Assembly: GCA_009773315.1 (NCBI GenBank)
Contig: WRPE01000021.1
Coordinates: 1 to 48,552, forward strand
Origin: Syntrophaceae bacterium
GTDB taxonomy: Bacteria > Desulfobacterota > Syntrophia > Syntrophales > Smithellaceae
DNA length: 48,552 nt
Reading direction: 5' to 3'
The translations under genes were made by a program, and so were the position numbers. The first letter of the stretch is position 1, and each line of letters opens with the position of its first letter. The notes beneath the pieces were generated by a model. It was not told where the DNA came from, did no database searches, and worked only from the letters and a program-made list of their open reading frames with translations. Shown here one piece after another: positions 23,941 through 32,437 of this stretch.

Positions 23941-24378
23941 ATGGTATTGATAAAAAGTCGTATGTGGGTATGGATAGTCTTCCTGCTGCTGCCTTTTCTG
24001 GCCGGGGCAGCCGAGTATGATACGGGCGTACAGGGAAAGGTCATCCTTCAAGCGGAGATGACGAGCAACGGTGATCCCATTGCTTATCTGAAAACAGACC
24101 ATCCCAAAATAACGGTCATGACCGTGGATATCGCGCCGGGTGCTAAAACGGGTTGGCACAGCCACTCTGTCCCGGTATATGCTTATGTGATGTCTGGTCA
24201 TCTGACGGTGGAAATAGAGGGCGGAAAATCGGCTGCGTTCAAGGAAGGCGATGTCATCATTGAGGTCGTCAACACCCGTCATAACGGGACCAATAATGGT
24301 AAGATTCCGGTCAAGCTCGTTGTTTTTTATACTGGCGGAAGGGATATTCCCAATGTGATTAAGGCTGACAAACCCTGA
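23941..24378 (+). CDS. Periplasmic small cupin-domain protein
   Basis: About 145 residues. A signal peptide (residues 1 to about 24, WVWIVFLLLPFLAGAA) precedes a single cupin barrel with the motif-1 metal ligands in GWHSHSVPVYAYVMSGHLTVE and a shorter motif 2 near VVNTRHNGTNNG. I chose ATG 23941 since GAGGGG lies 6 nt upstream; the longer frame from 23914 disrupts the signal peptide. It likely binds a metal and a small periplasmic ligand; the reaction cannot be told. It stands alone between a dead methyltransferase and a repeat-rich gap. Confidence 0.75.
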   Translation: MVLIKSRMWVWIVFLLLPFLAGAAEYDTGVQGKVILQAEMTSNGDPIAYLKTDHPKITVMTVDIAPGAKTGWHSHSVPVYAYVMSGHLTVEIEGGKSAAFKEGDVIIEVVNTRHNGTNNGKIPVKLVVFYTGGRDIPNVIKADKP

Positions 24379-24395
24379 TCTTGTCGCCCGTATCT

Positions 24396-24544
24396 CGTCA
24401 CTCGTCACTCGTGAAGCGTGAAGCGTAGGGAACGGTCAGACTTAATCTGACCACCTGATGACCTGAAGGTCACGCGAGGTGGCACGATGTCACGTGTATT
24501 CGGGCGTCTGTTCGCTATAGATTGGTTCTGAACGACGCTTCACG
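24396..24544. repeat. Heptamer tandem tract and palindromic intergenic repeat
   Basis: A run with 7-nt periodicity (units CTCGTCA, CTCGTCA, CTCGTGA, AGCGTGA, AGCGTAG) occupies about 24395-24429. The unit-containing sequence CGTGAAGCGT (24410-24419) recurs inverted at 24535-24544 (ACGCTTCACG); the left arm has one extra GAAGCGT unit. Between them lie GTAGGGAACGGTC (24425-24437), found again inverted at 46873-46885, and a small hairpin GGTCAGActtaaTCTGACC. No coding potential seen in 24379-24635. Confidence 0.6.
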
Positions 24545-24635
24545 ATCCACGTTCTTTCTTCCTTCTCCGATCATTTTGGCGAGCACTCTTTTCTTTCTGC
24601 CGATGATGAAACCTTCCGGCAAAAATGTAATTAAC

Positions 24636-24664
24636 TTTACAAGCTTATCGCCTTATGCTATGAG
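24636..24664 (+). promoter_or_regulatory. Sigma70 promoter of yebC-ruvCAB-queH
   Basis: TTTACA (24636-24641), 17-bp spacer and TATGAG (24659-24664), about 44 nt before the yebC ATG. No LexA-like box of a type I recognise overlaps it. Confidence 0.6.
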
Positions 24665-24707
24665 GCAAAAAATATGAAAGATTATCTTTTTTCAGGAGAA
24701 AGACAAT

Positions 24708-25457
24708 ATGTCCGGCCATTCCAAATGGAGCACCATCAAACGGAAAAAAGGGGCGATTGACGCCAAACGCGGTAAAATATTTACCAAAATTATCAAGGAA
24801 ATCACTTTGGCGGCGCGTCTGGGCGGCGGCGATGTTGAAGGCAATTCTCGTCTAAGGCAGGCGGTCATGGCAGCCAAAGAAGAAAACATGCCCAAGGATA
24901 ATATCGACAGGGCAATCAAAAAGGGCACTGGCGGTGGCGACGGTGCGGCGGCTTATGAAGAAATCACTTATGAAGGCTACGGCCCGGGCGGTGCGGCGGT
25001 TATCGTCGATGTGATGACGGATAATAAAAACCGAACCGTCGCGGAGATTCGTCACATCCTTTCCAAGCACGGCGGCAATCTGGGTGAAAACGGCTGCGTG
25101 TCCTGGATATTCACAAAAAAAGGGAGTATCGTGATTGATAAAAAGCTTATCGGCGAAGACGAGCTGATGGAGCTTGCGCTGGAGGCCGGAGCGGAAGATG
25201 TGAAGGTAGAAGATGGTGAATACGAGGTTATTACGGAGCCGGCGGCTTTTGAAACAGTAAAAAAAGTTATTGACGCGAAAGGCATCAAACATCTGGAAGC
25301 GAGTATCAGCATGATTCCTTCTAATACCGTGAAGCTGGATGCAGGCAAGGCAGAGTCCATGCTGAAATTGATGGAGAAGCTGGAAGACAACGATGATGTG
25401 CAGAATGTTTACTCCAATTTTGACATCGATGAAGATGTCATGGAAAAGTTGAGTTAG
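24708..25457 (+). CDS. yebC: YebC/PmpR (TACO1) family protein
   Basis: 249 residues, the standard length. The signature start [23 protein letters not shown] and the [11 protein letters not shown] and [14 protein letters not shown] motifs are intact. Members are DNA-binding regulators or, in more recent work, translation factors that relieve ribosome stalling at proline runs. Its place directly before ruvC is the common bacterial arrangement. AGGAG lies 9 nt before the ATG; the gap to ruvC is 35 bp. Confidence 0.95.
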   Translation: MSGHSKWSTIKRKKGAIDAKRGKIFTKIIKEITLAARLGGGDVEGNSRLRQAVMAAKEENMPKDNIDRAIKKGTGGGDGAAAYEEITYEGYGPGGAAVIVDVMTDNKNRTVAEIRHILSKHGGNLGENGCVSWIFTKKGSIVIDKKLIGEDELMELALEAGAEDVKVEDGEYEVITEPAAFETVKKVIDAKGIKHLEASISMIPSNTVKLDAGKAESMLKLMEKLEDNDDVQNVYSNFDIDEDVMEKLS

Positions 25458-25492
25458 GAAACAAGACTGATTTTTTAACGAAAGCTGATATT

Positions 25493-25972
25493 TTGCGAAT
25501 CTTAGGCATCGATCCCGGAAGCCATGTGACAGGTTATGGCGTGATTGATAAAAGCGGCAATTATCTGCGTCATGTCGGTCATGGTGAAATTAAACCTCGT
25601 AAAGATTCACTTTTGTCTGAAGTATTAATGCATATCTATTCACAACTCTGCGCGGTCATTGTTGAAACAAAGCCGCAAGCGGTCGCTTTGGAAAATATTT
25701 TCTATGGTAAAAATGTCCGCAGTCTGATCCGACAGGCCCAGGTCCGGGGCGTGGTGATTTTTACTTGCGCAGACCATGGTATTCCCGTTTTTGAATATTC
25801 ACCGCTGGAAGTTAAAAAGGCGGTTGTCGGTTATGGCCGGGCGGAAAAACGCCAGGTGCAGATGATGGTGAAGGCTATCTTGAAGCTAGATGCCCTCCCG
25901 CCCGCGGACGCAGCGGATGCGCTGGCTGCTGCGATCTGCCAGGCTAACTTTTTAAAGGAGCAGCCCCTCTGA
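25493..25972 (+). CDS. ruvC: Holliday junction resolvase RuvC
   Basis: 159 residues. RNase H-like nuclease with the four expected acidic residues: Asp7 in ILGIDPGS, Glu in ALENIFYGKN, and the DAADA pair near the C-terminus (ADAADALAAAICQAN). It cuts Holliday junctions held by RuvAB. The start is TTG with only a weak purine-rich site, suggesting modest translation. One base separates it from ruvA. Confidence 0.96.
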   Translation: MRILGIDPGSHVTGYGVIDKSGNYLRHVGHGEIKPRKDSLLSEVLMHIYSQLCAVIVETKPQAVALENIFYGKNVRSLIRQAQVRGVVIFTCADHGIPVFEYSPLEVKKAVVGYGRAEKRQVQMMVKAILKLDALPPADAADALAAAICQANFLKEQPL

Positions 25973-25973
25973 T

Positions 25974-26582
25974 ATGATCGCCCTATTATCCGGTAAAATT
26001 GCTTACAAGGGAATTTCTCACATTGTGGTGGATACACACGGTGTCGGCTATCGCGTCTTTATTCCACTAACAACTTTTTATGAGCTTCCTGAGGCGGGGG
26101 AATCGGTGACCTTGCATATTCATACGTCCGTTAAAGAGGACGCGATTCACTTATTCGGTTTCTACACGTTGCAGGAACGCGAACTTTTTCAGATGATGAT
26201 TTCCGTCAGCGGCATCGGGCCGAAAGTGGCCATGAATATTCTTTCGGGCATTTCATCCGCTGAACTGCTCGAGGCAATCTGTGGGGGCAATCTGGCTAAA
26301 TTGATCACCATTCCCGGGATTGGCAAGAAAATGGCCGAGCGCTTAATTTTGGAGCTCAAGGAAAAAGCCATTAAAAAAATGGCGTCGGATCAGATTCCGG
26401 TCACGGATGTCAAACAAAAACGAAACGATATGATACGGGAAGACGTGCTTTCCGCGCTGGTCAATTTAGGGTATAAGGCCAACGCCGCAAGGGATGCCCT
26501 TGATAAAATTGCGCGCGATGCAGAAGGAGAGCAGGCGATGGATCAGCTCTTGAAAAAAGCATTAAAAATTCTTGCGGGCTGA
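25974..26582 (+). CDS. ruvA: Holliday junction DNA helicase subunit RuvA
   Basis: 202 residues with the three RuvA domains: OB fold (1-64, MIALLSGKIAYKG), tandem helix-hairpin-helix DNA-binding repeats (SVSGIGPKVAMNIL and TIPGIGKKMAERLILELK) and the C-terminal RuvB-binding helical domain (about 155-202, VLSALVNLGYKANAARDAL). It binds four-way junctions as a tetramer and loads RuvB. Confidence 0.96.
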   Translation: MIALLSGKIAYKGISHIVVDTHGVGYRVFIPLTTFYELPEAGESVTLHIHTSVKEDAIHLFGFYTLQERELFQMMISVSGIGPKVAMNILSGISSAELLEAICGGNLAKLITIPGIGKKMAERLILELKEKAIKKMASDQIPVTDVKQKRNDMIREDVLSALVNLGYKANAARDALDKIARDAEGEQAMDQLLKKALKILAG

Positions 26583-26607
26583 TACGGGCCTGATCAGGTA
26601 GGAAATT

Positions 26608-27636
26608 ATGGATGGCCATCTTAAAAATTCGTTAATCAATCCGGTGTGTGCCGAAGACGAAGGATCTCTGGAAAGTACTTTACGTCCGCCCAAGCTTACC
26701 GATTATGTCGGCCAGGACAAGGTGAAAAGCAACCTGTCGATCTTTATTGAGGCGGCCAGGAAGCGACGTGAGTCGCTTGATCATGTCCTCTTATACGGCC
26801 CGCCCGGTCTTGGTAAAACAACGCTGGCCTATATTATTGCCAGGGAATTGGGTGTGGATATTAAGGTGACCTCCGGCCCGGTAATCGAACGTCCGGGAGA
26901 TTTGGCGGCGATTTTGACGAACATGCAAGAGCATGAAGTGCTGTTTATCGATGAAATTCACAGGCTTTCTCATGTTATTGAAGAAATTCTGTATCCGGCC
27001 ATGGAAGATTTTCATATTGATATTTTAATCGGACAGGGGCCGTCAGCCCGGTCGATGAAGCTCGATATTCCGAAATTCACGCTCGTGGGCGCGACCACAC
27101 GAGCGGGATCTCTGACCTCACCGCTTCGTGACCGTTTCGGCATGCACTTCCGTCTCGAATTCTATTCACCGCAGGAGCTTTCCGTGATTGTCCAGAGGTC
27201 AGCCAGGATTCTGGGCGTCTCACTTACCGGCACTGGCGCGGAAGAACTGGCCACGCGCGCGCGCGGTACGCCCCGCATCGCCAACCGGCTGCTCAAGCGT
27301 GTCCGCGACTATGCGGAAGTGAAGGGCGACGGAACCATTGATGGGAAAATCGCCTGCGAGGCACTGGATGCTTTTGAAGTGGATCATAAGGGTTTTGATC
27401 AAATGGATCGCAAACTGCTTCTGGCGTTGATTGAAAAATTCAACGGCGGACCGGTCGGCGTGGAAAGTCTGGCGGCGGCAATCGGTGAAGAGAGAGTCAC
27501 CATTGAAGATGTTTATGAGCCTTACCTGATTCAGGAAGGCTATCTGCAAAGAACAGCGCGGGGCCGGATGGCCTGCACCAAAGCCTATGAGCATTTTGGT
27601 CTCAAGGCGTCGGGCGCTCAAAAGGATCTGTTTTAA
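26608..27636 (+). CDS. ruvB: Holliday junction branch-migration ATPase RuvB
   Basis: 342 residues. AAA+ motor with Walker [11 protein letters not shown], Walker [11 protein letters not shown], sensor 1 LVGATTRAG, Arg-finger segment RDRFG and a C-terminal winged helix ([17 protein letters not shown]). ATG 26608 follows GGTAGGAA. It pumps DNA through the RuvA-junction complex during recombinational repair. Confidence 0.97.
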   Translation: MDGHLKNSLINPVCAEDEGSLESTLRPPKLTDYVGQDKVKSNLSIFIEAARKRRESLDHVLLYGPPGLGKTTLAYIIARELGVDIKVTSGPVIERPGDLAAILTNMQEHEVLFIDEIHRLSHVIEEILYPAMEDFHIDILIGQGPSARSMKLDIPKFTLVGATTRAGSLTSPLRDRFGMHFRLEFYSPQELSVIVQRSARILGVSLTGTGAEELATRARGTPRIANRLLKRVRDYAEVKGDGTIDGKIACEALDAFEVDHKGFDQMDRKLLLALIEKFNGGPVGVESLAAAIGEERVTIEDVYEPYLIQEGYLQRTARGRMACTKAYEHFGLKASGAQKDLF

Positions 27637-27656
27637 TCCAAGGGGGCATTGGTTCT

Positions 27657-28184
27657 ATGAAACTGCTCATGCATATCTGCTGCGGACCTTGCACGATCTA
27701 TCCGCTTAAGGAATTGAGAACGTACGGTCATGACGTGACCGGCTTATTTTACAATCCCAATATCCATCCTTATCTGGAGTTCTCGCGCCGCAAACAAACG
27801 CTTCAAGACTATGCCGAAAAAATCCTTTTAAACGTCATCTGGCCGGAAGGTTATCTTCTGGAAGAATTCTTAAGTCAGGTGGCTTCCCGGCCCGAAGACC
27901 GGTGCATTTATTGCCTGACTGACCGTTTAAAATTCACGGCCCTACATGCAAAAAAAGAAAATTATGACGCCTTTACGTCCACGCTGCTCTACAGCCGATA
28001 TCAGAAACATGATCTCATCAGGCAGATTGGCGAGACTCTGGGGCTTCAGTTTGGAATTCATTTCCACTATGATGATTTCCGCAGCGGCTGGAATGAAGGC
28101 ATCAGGATTTCCCGGGAGGTGGGGATGTATCGTCAGCCTTATTGCGGTTGCATTTATAGTGAAAAAGAAAGATTCTATAAATAA
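27657..28184 (+). CDS. queH: Epoxyqueuosine reductase QueH
   Basis: 175 residues of the DUF208 family, the non-cobalamin epoxyqueuosine reductase that finishes queuosine synthesis at the tRNA wobble base. The conserved cysteines are present: HICCGPCTIYP (C8, C9, C12), EDRCIYCLTDRL and QPYCGCIYSE, which bind an Fe-S cluster and a second metal. It is the last gene of the ruv unit, 20 bp after ruvB. The final cysteine cluster and GWNEGIRIS motif match known QueH proteins. Confidence 0.92.
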   Translation: MKLLMHICCGPCTIYPLKELRTYGHDVTGLFYNPNIHPYLEFSRRKQTLQDYAEKILLNVIWPEGYLLEEFLSQVASRPEDRCIYCLTDRLKFTALHAKKENYDAFTSTLLYSRYQKHDLIRQIGETLGLQFGIHFHYDDFRSGWNEGIRISREVGMYRQPYCGCIYSEKERFYK

Positions 28185-28335
28185 ATCATTATCTTCCGGC
28201 GCATGGTCTCCCTTTTTGCCATGTGTGTTGTTTTGGACACAAGAGTAACCGATCATTAGAGGGCCGTCCGAAAGTACTCTGATAAAATATCAATCAACAC
28301 CAATAGTTGCTTAATTTATGGCCAGCGTCAATGTT

Positions 28336-28344
28336 TGGTATAAT
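28336..28344 (+). promoter_or_regulatory. Extended -10 promoter of lpxC
   Basis: TGG immediately before a perfect TATAAT (28339-28344) gives an extended -10 element; no good -35 lies 17 bp upstream. It is 42 nt before the lpxC start. The 28185-28335 stretch otherwise shows no gene or clear terminator. Confidence 0.55.
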
Positions 28345-28385
28345 TATTGCTAAACATATGATTCAGTCTAAAGTAAAGGTTAAAT

Positions 28386-29318
28386 ATGCATTTACAGCGC
28401 ACGCTGAAAAAAGAAATTTTTTGTTCTAGTATCGGTTTGCATACAGGCCGTAAGGTTAACATGATGGTTAAACCGGCCCCTGTCGATACCGGCATTATTT
28501 TTATTCGTAAGGATCTGCAGGATGCCAGGCCGATTCCAGCTGATTTCAATATGGTTTGCGATACAACACTGGCCACTTCTCTGGGAACTGATGGTGTTAC
28601 GGTTTCCACCGTGGAACATATTTTATCGGCTTTCAGCGGAATGGGGCTCGATAATGCCTTGATTGAACTCGATTCTTTTGAAGTGCCGATCATGGACGGC
28701 AGTGCCCGCCCGTTTGTCAATATGCTCAAAGAGGTGGGGACACGGCCACAAGGTAAATCAAAAAAGATGCTGGTCATTAAAAAACCTGTTTCCGTAAAAG
28801 ATGGAGAAGGAAGCGCCATGCTCCTGCCTTCCGATGAGTTTAAAATAACGTATGAAATTGATTTTACTCACCAGGCGATCGGCAGGCAATCTTACAGCGT
28901 TATATTTTCCGATAAAAACTACGAAGACAACATTTGCAGCGCAAGAACGTTTGGTTTTTTAAAGGAAGTTGAATTTCTGCAGGCCAAGGGGCTGGGGTTG
29001 GGGGGATCGCTGGATAATGTGATTATTCTCGACGATGAAAAAATCATCAATAAAGACGGCCTGCGAATGCCTGACGAATTTGTCAAACATAAAATTCTCG
29101 ATGCCATTGGTGATTTGTTTTTACTGGGCATGCCGATTATCGGCCATTTTGTGGCGCATAAATCAGGCCATCGCCTGAATAACCTTTTATTGCGGGAACT
29201 CATGCGCCATGAGAACAGTTGGGAGATTATCACTGCTGGATATGATCAAAAGCAGTCAGCAAAATTCAGATCCTGTAAGATTCCACCCTTTACTACTCTG
29301 GATCCCGTGCCGATTTGA
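28386..29318 (+). CDS. lpxC: UDP-3-O-acyl-N-acetylglucosamine deacetylase LpxC
   Basis: 310 residues, normal length. Zn ligands are visible as His78 (STVEHILSAFSG), and the H-x-x-x-D pair in KHKILDAIGDLFLLG; the catalytic His lies in HKSGHRLNN. The EVPIMDGSARPF and RTFGFLKEVEFL motifs are canonical. It carries out the first committed step of lipid A synthesis, so this organism makes LPS. AAAGG precedes the ATG. Confidence 0.96.
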   Translation: MHLQRTLKKEIFCSSIGLHTGRKVNMMVKPAPVDTGIIFIRKDLQDARPIPADFNMVCDTTLATSLGTDGVTVSTVEHILSAFSGMGLDNALIELDSFEVPIMDGSARPFVNMLKEVGTRPQGKSKKMLVIKKPVSVKDGEGSAMLLPSDEFKITYEIDFTHQAIGRQSYSVIFSDKNYEDNICSARTFGFLKEVEFLQAKGLGLGGSLDNVIILDDEKIINKDGLRMPDEFVKHKILDAIGDLFLLGMPIIGHFVAHKSGHRLNNLLLRELMRHENSWEIITAGYDQKQSAKFRSCKIPPFTTLDPVPI

Positions 29319-29554
29319 GGCTTTAAAATCATCGATGTCTTGAGCGTCCTAAATTAACCTTGATTTTTATCGACAGGTTACCTAATATAATTCATTAAAA
29401 AATTGGCAGCGTTGAAATCGTCTTTGCGGTAATTTTGCCGCGACTGAAAGCTTTGGCCGGAAACCAGGGTAAACTGAATGTGCTTTTTGCCGACGCCGAT
29501 TGACGTTTGGCGGGAGAGAAATGCACTTATACTTATAGAAAGAAAATGGTTTGT

Positions 29555-30139
29555 ATGAAAAATTATTTGGGTTCTGGCGGGAGGGTGTTTTACATTTACT
29601 TATTCATGATGATTCTAACGGTCGCCACGCCGGGTACGGCAAAGGCGGATATGAAACCCCGAATGGTTGATATTTTAATAACAAGCAGTACGGAAAACGT
29701 GCTTTTATACGCCAGACTGGTTGATTGTTTTAAAACAGAAATGGAATCTGCTATTTTAGCCGGCGTTCCCGCCGTTTTTACGCTTCATTTGGATGTCTAT
29801 CAGGAAAGGTCCTATCTATGGAATAAACACATTGTCAGTAAAGAAATTCGCCGCACCATCAAATATGACAATTTGAAAAAAATATTTTCGATTACCACAA
29901 ACGGCAGTAGTCAGCCGGTGATTTTTCCGGATTTTGAAAGCGCGCAAAAAGGCATGGCGGATTTGAATGGAATTTCCGTGATTCCTATTTCGTATTTGTC
30001 CAAAGGCAATAACTACTACGCTGAGATCAGGGTTAAAATTGATAAAGTGCGGTTGCCTTTCAATATGGAATATGTATTATTCTTTGTCTCCTTGTGGGAT
30101 TTTGAAACACCGTTGTATAAAATAAGATTTTCCTATTAA
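29555..30139 (+). CDS. DUF4390 envelope protein upstream of NtrY
   Basis: About 194 residues. A signal peptide or N-terminal anchor (GGRVFYIYLFMMILTVATPGTAKA) is followed by a beta-rich domain with features of the DUF4390 family, including IRRTIKYDNLKKIFSI and FNMEYVLFFVSLWDFETPLY. Members are nearly always encoded just before an NtrY-type sensor kinase, as here (43 bp), which suggests that it senses or modulates the kinase from the periplasm; the function is unproven. The start is uncertain: ATG 29555, ATG 29546 or TTG 29507, none with a strong ribosome site. Confidence 0.75.
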   Translation: MKNYLGSGGRVFYIYLFMMILTVATPGTAKADMKPRMVDILITSSTENVLLYARLVDCFKTEMESAILAGVPAVFTLHLDVYQERSYLWNKHIVSKEIRRTIKYDNLKKIFSITTNGSSQPVIFPDFESAQKGMADLNGISVIPISYLSKGNNYYAEIRVKIDKVRLPFNMEYVLFFVSLWDFETPLYKIRFSY

Positions 30140-30182
30140 TTGGCAATCTCACAATCTGCGGGAAAGTTGATCTCATTCACTG

Positions 30183-32405
30183 ATGAAAATTAAAAATAAA
30201 TCCAGAAGAGCCTACCTTGATGAAAGAGAATTAAGAAAGCGCCGGCGTGAACGTATTCTCATGCTGGTTGTCGGCTGCCTGGCGATTGTTTTTACAATCC
30301 TGGCCAGTCAGCTTTCTTCCCGAACGGAACTGCCGATATCGGCCAACATTCTGGTTTATGGCCTGACCAGTATCAATATTATCCTGATCCTGCTTCTGCT
30401 TTTTCTTATCGTCCGCAATATTTTTAAATTATTTTCCGAGCGCCGCAAGGGCGTCATCGGGTCCAAGTTGCGCACCAAATTGGTTGCCGCGTTTGTCGGT
30501 TTGTCTCTTGTTCCGACTATTTTACTTTTTTTATTTGCCATTAATTTTCTTTCCTACTCCATTGAGTTCTGGTTCAACATTAAAATCGGTGATGCCTTGA
30601 GCCGGTCGCTGGAAGTTGCCCAAGTGTACTACACGCAGGCGGAGGAATTGGCCAAGTTTAACGCCCGCCAAATCAGTGTGGATATTACTAAAAACCGTCT
30701 CTATGAAGCTGGGAGAGCCGATTATCTTAATAGCTTGCTCTCACAGCGCCAGAAGAGTTACAAGGTTGGAAGGGTGGAGGCCTATTTTGATTTTAATGAC
30801 AAAAGCAACATCTTTGCCGACGCTGAAAATCCCTCCTGGACACCCGTTGATCTGTCGCCGAAAATGCTGGAAGATATTTATTCCGGAAAGGAAATATCAA
30901 CGGTGGTTTCTACCAGTGCAGGGGAGGCGATTGTTGGCGTCGCACCGGTTTTTTCTTATGCCGTTGAAACGGAAGTCATTGGCCGTGTTTCCGTCAGTTA
31001 CAACGTTCCTCAGAAATTTGTTAATAAGCTGCGGAGCATTGCCGACGCCTCCGAACAGTACGGGCAGATCAAACTCTTAAAAAATCCAATTAAATTTAAT
31101 TACGTTGTAACTCTGTCGATTGTAACCTTGGTGATTATCTTTCTGGCGACATGGTTTGGTCTGTCACTTGCCAAGAGCATCACGAATCCCATTCAAGATC
31201 TCGTATCGGCGACCAACAGAATCACTCAGGGTGATCTGACGAGCCGCATTGATATCGAGGCTGATGATGAAATCGGGCTTCTGGTCAAATCATTCAACCA
31301 TATGACGGATGATTTACAGAAAAGTAAAACCGGTTTGGAAGAGGCCAATATCTCTCTGGAAGAACGGCGTAAATACATGGCTGCTGTTTTACGCAATGTT
31401 TCTGCGGGGGTTATTTCGGTCGATAAAAACGGCATGATTACAACCATTAACCGTGCCGCAGAAGCGATGTTTGAGATTGACGCCTCTCAATTTCTTTTCC
31501 GTAATTATCGTGAGCTTTTGCATGACGAACATCTGCTTCTGGTGGATACCTTTCTGCAGGAAATGAAGGATAACCATGACCGAATCCTGGAGAAGCAGCT
31601 GGAACTGGCACTACGGGATAAGGCATTGACAGTGCTGCTGACCTTGACAACGATTGAGGATGAAGAAGGCAATGATTCCGGTATCGTCGTGGTGTTTGAA
31701 GATCTGACGGCATTGCAGAAGGCGGAACGCGCCGCGGCCTGGCGGGAAGTGGCCAGACGCATGGCGCACGAAATTAAAAATCCGCTCACGCCCGTGCAAC
31801 TTTCCGCGCAAAGGCTTCAGCGTAAATACGGAGACAAATTGGGCGAGGATGGCTCGGTCTTTAAGGAATGCACGCAGACCATCATCGATCAAGTGGAAGT
31901 ACTCAAAAATCTGGTTAATGAATTTTCCCGCTATGCGCGCATGCCCGTGACGACGCTTGTCCCCAATGATCTCAATGCGGTTGTGTCCGAGGCCGTAACG
32001 CTTTTTGTAGATGCGCATAAGGATATTAATTTTGAATACCGTCCGGCTGAAGGCTTGCCGAAGTTCAATCTGGATGCCGAACAGATCAATAGGGTCATGA
32101 TTAATCTGCTGGATAATTCCGTCGCTTCCCTTCATAAGAAAACAGGGCATATCGGGGTTATTATCCGGTATGATGAGCCGCACAAGAAAGTAATCGTTGC
32201 CGTTGCCGATGACGGCGCCGGTGTACCGGCAAGCTATAAGCAGAAAGTATTTGAGCCGTATTTTTCAACCAAGAAGGCGGGAACAGGGCTTGGGCTGGCT
32301 ATCGTTAGCTCAATTATATCGGATCATAAAGGTAAGGTCAGCGTCAGTGACAACTATCCGACGGGAACGATCGTTTCTTTTCAGTTGCCGGTTACGGAAG
32401 TTTAA
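30183..32405 (+). CDS. NtrY-type membrane sensor histidine kinase
   Basis: 740 residues. Three helices in the first about 130 residues, a periplasmic or extracytoplasmic segment (about 140-295) and a fourth helix (FNYVVTLSIVTLVIIFLATWFG) lead into a HAMP domain (KSITNPIQDLVSATNRITQGDLT), a PAS domain (about 400-510), HisKA with the phospho-accepting His529 (MAHEIKNPLTP) and HATPase_c (INLLDNSVAS, DDGAGVP, GTGLGLAIV). NtrY/NtrX systems control nitrogen, redox or envelope genes depending on the organism. Placed between lpxC-DUF4390 and its response regulator, it may tie envelope state to sigma54-dependent transcription. Confidence 0.92.
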   Translation: MKIKNKSRRAYLDERELRKRRRERILMLVVGCLAIVFTILASQLSSRTELPISANILVYGLTSINIILILLLLFLIVRNIFKLFSERRKGVIGSKLRTKLVAAFVGLSLVPTILLFLFAINFLSYSIEFWFNIKIGDALSRSLEVAQVYYTQAEELAKFNARQISVDITKNRLYEAGRADYLNSLLSQRQKSYKVGRVEAYFDFNDKSNIFADAENPSWTPVDLSPKMLEDIYSGKEISTVVSTSAGEAIVGVAPVFSYAVETEVIGRVSVSYNVPQKFVNKLRSIADASEQYGQIKLLKNPIKFNYVVTLSIVTLVIIFLATWFGLSLAKSITNPIQDLVSATNRITQGDLTSRIDIEADDEIGLLVKSFNHMTDDLQKSKTGLEEANISLEERRKYMAAVLRNVSAGVISVDKNGMITTINRAAEAMFEIDASQFLFRNYRELLHDEHLLLVDTFLQEMKDNHDRILEKQLELALRDKALTVLLTLTTIEDEEGNDSGIVVVFEDLTALQKAERAAAWREVARRMAHEIKNPLTPVQLSAQRLQRKYGDKLGEDGSVFKECTQTIIDQVEVLKNLVNEFSRYARMPVTTLVPNDLNAVVSEAVTLFVDAHKDINFEYRPAEGLPKFNLDAEQINRVMINLLDNSVASLHKKTGHIGVIIRYDEPHKKVIVAVADDGAGVPASYKQKVFEPYFSTKKAGTGLGLAIVSSIISDHKGKVSVSDNYPTGTIVSFQLPVTEV

Positions 32406-32437
32406 TCTATAGATAAAAGTGAAGTCGAGTGAACCTT

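Noticed and set aside
24477-24495. TGGCACG followed by CACGT, considered as a sigma54 site
   Set aside because: The -12 element lacks the TTGC core.
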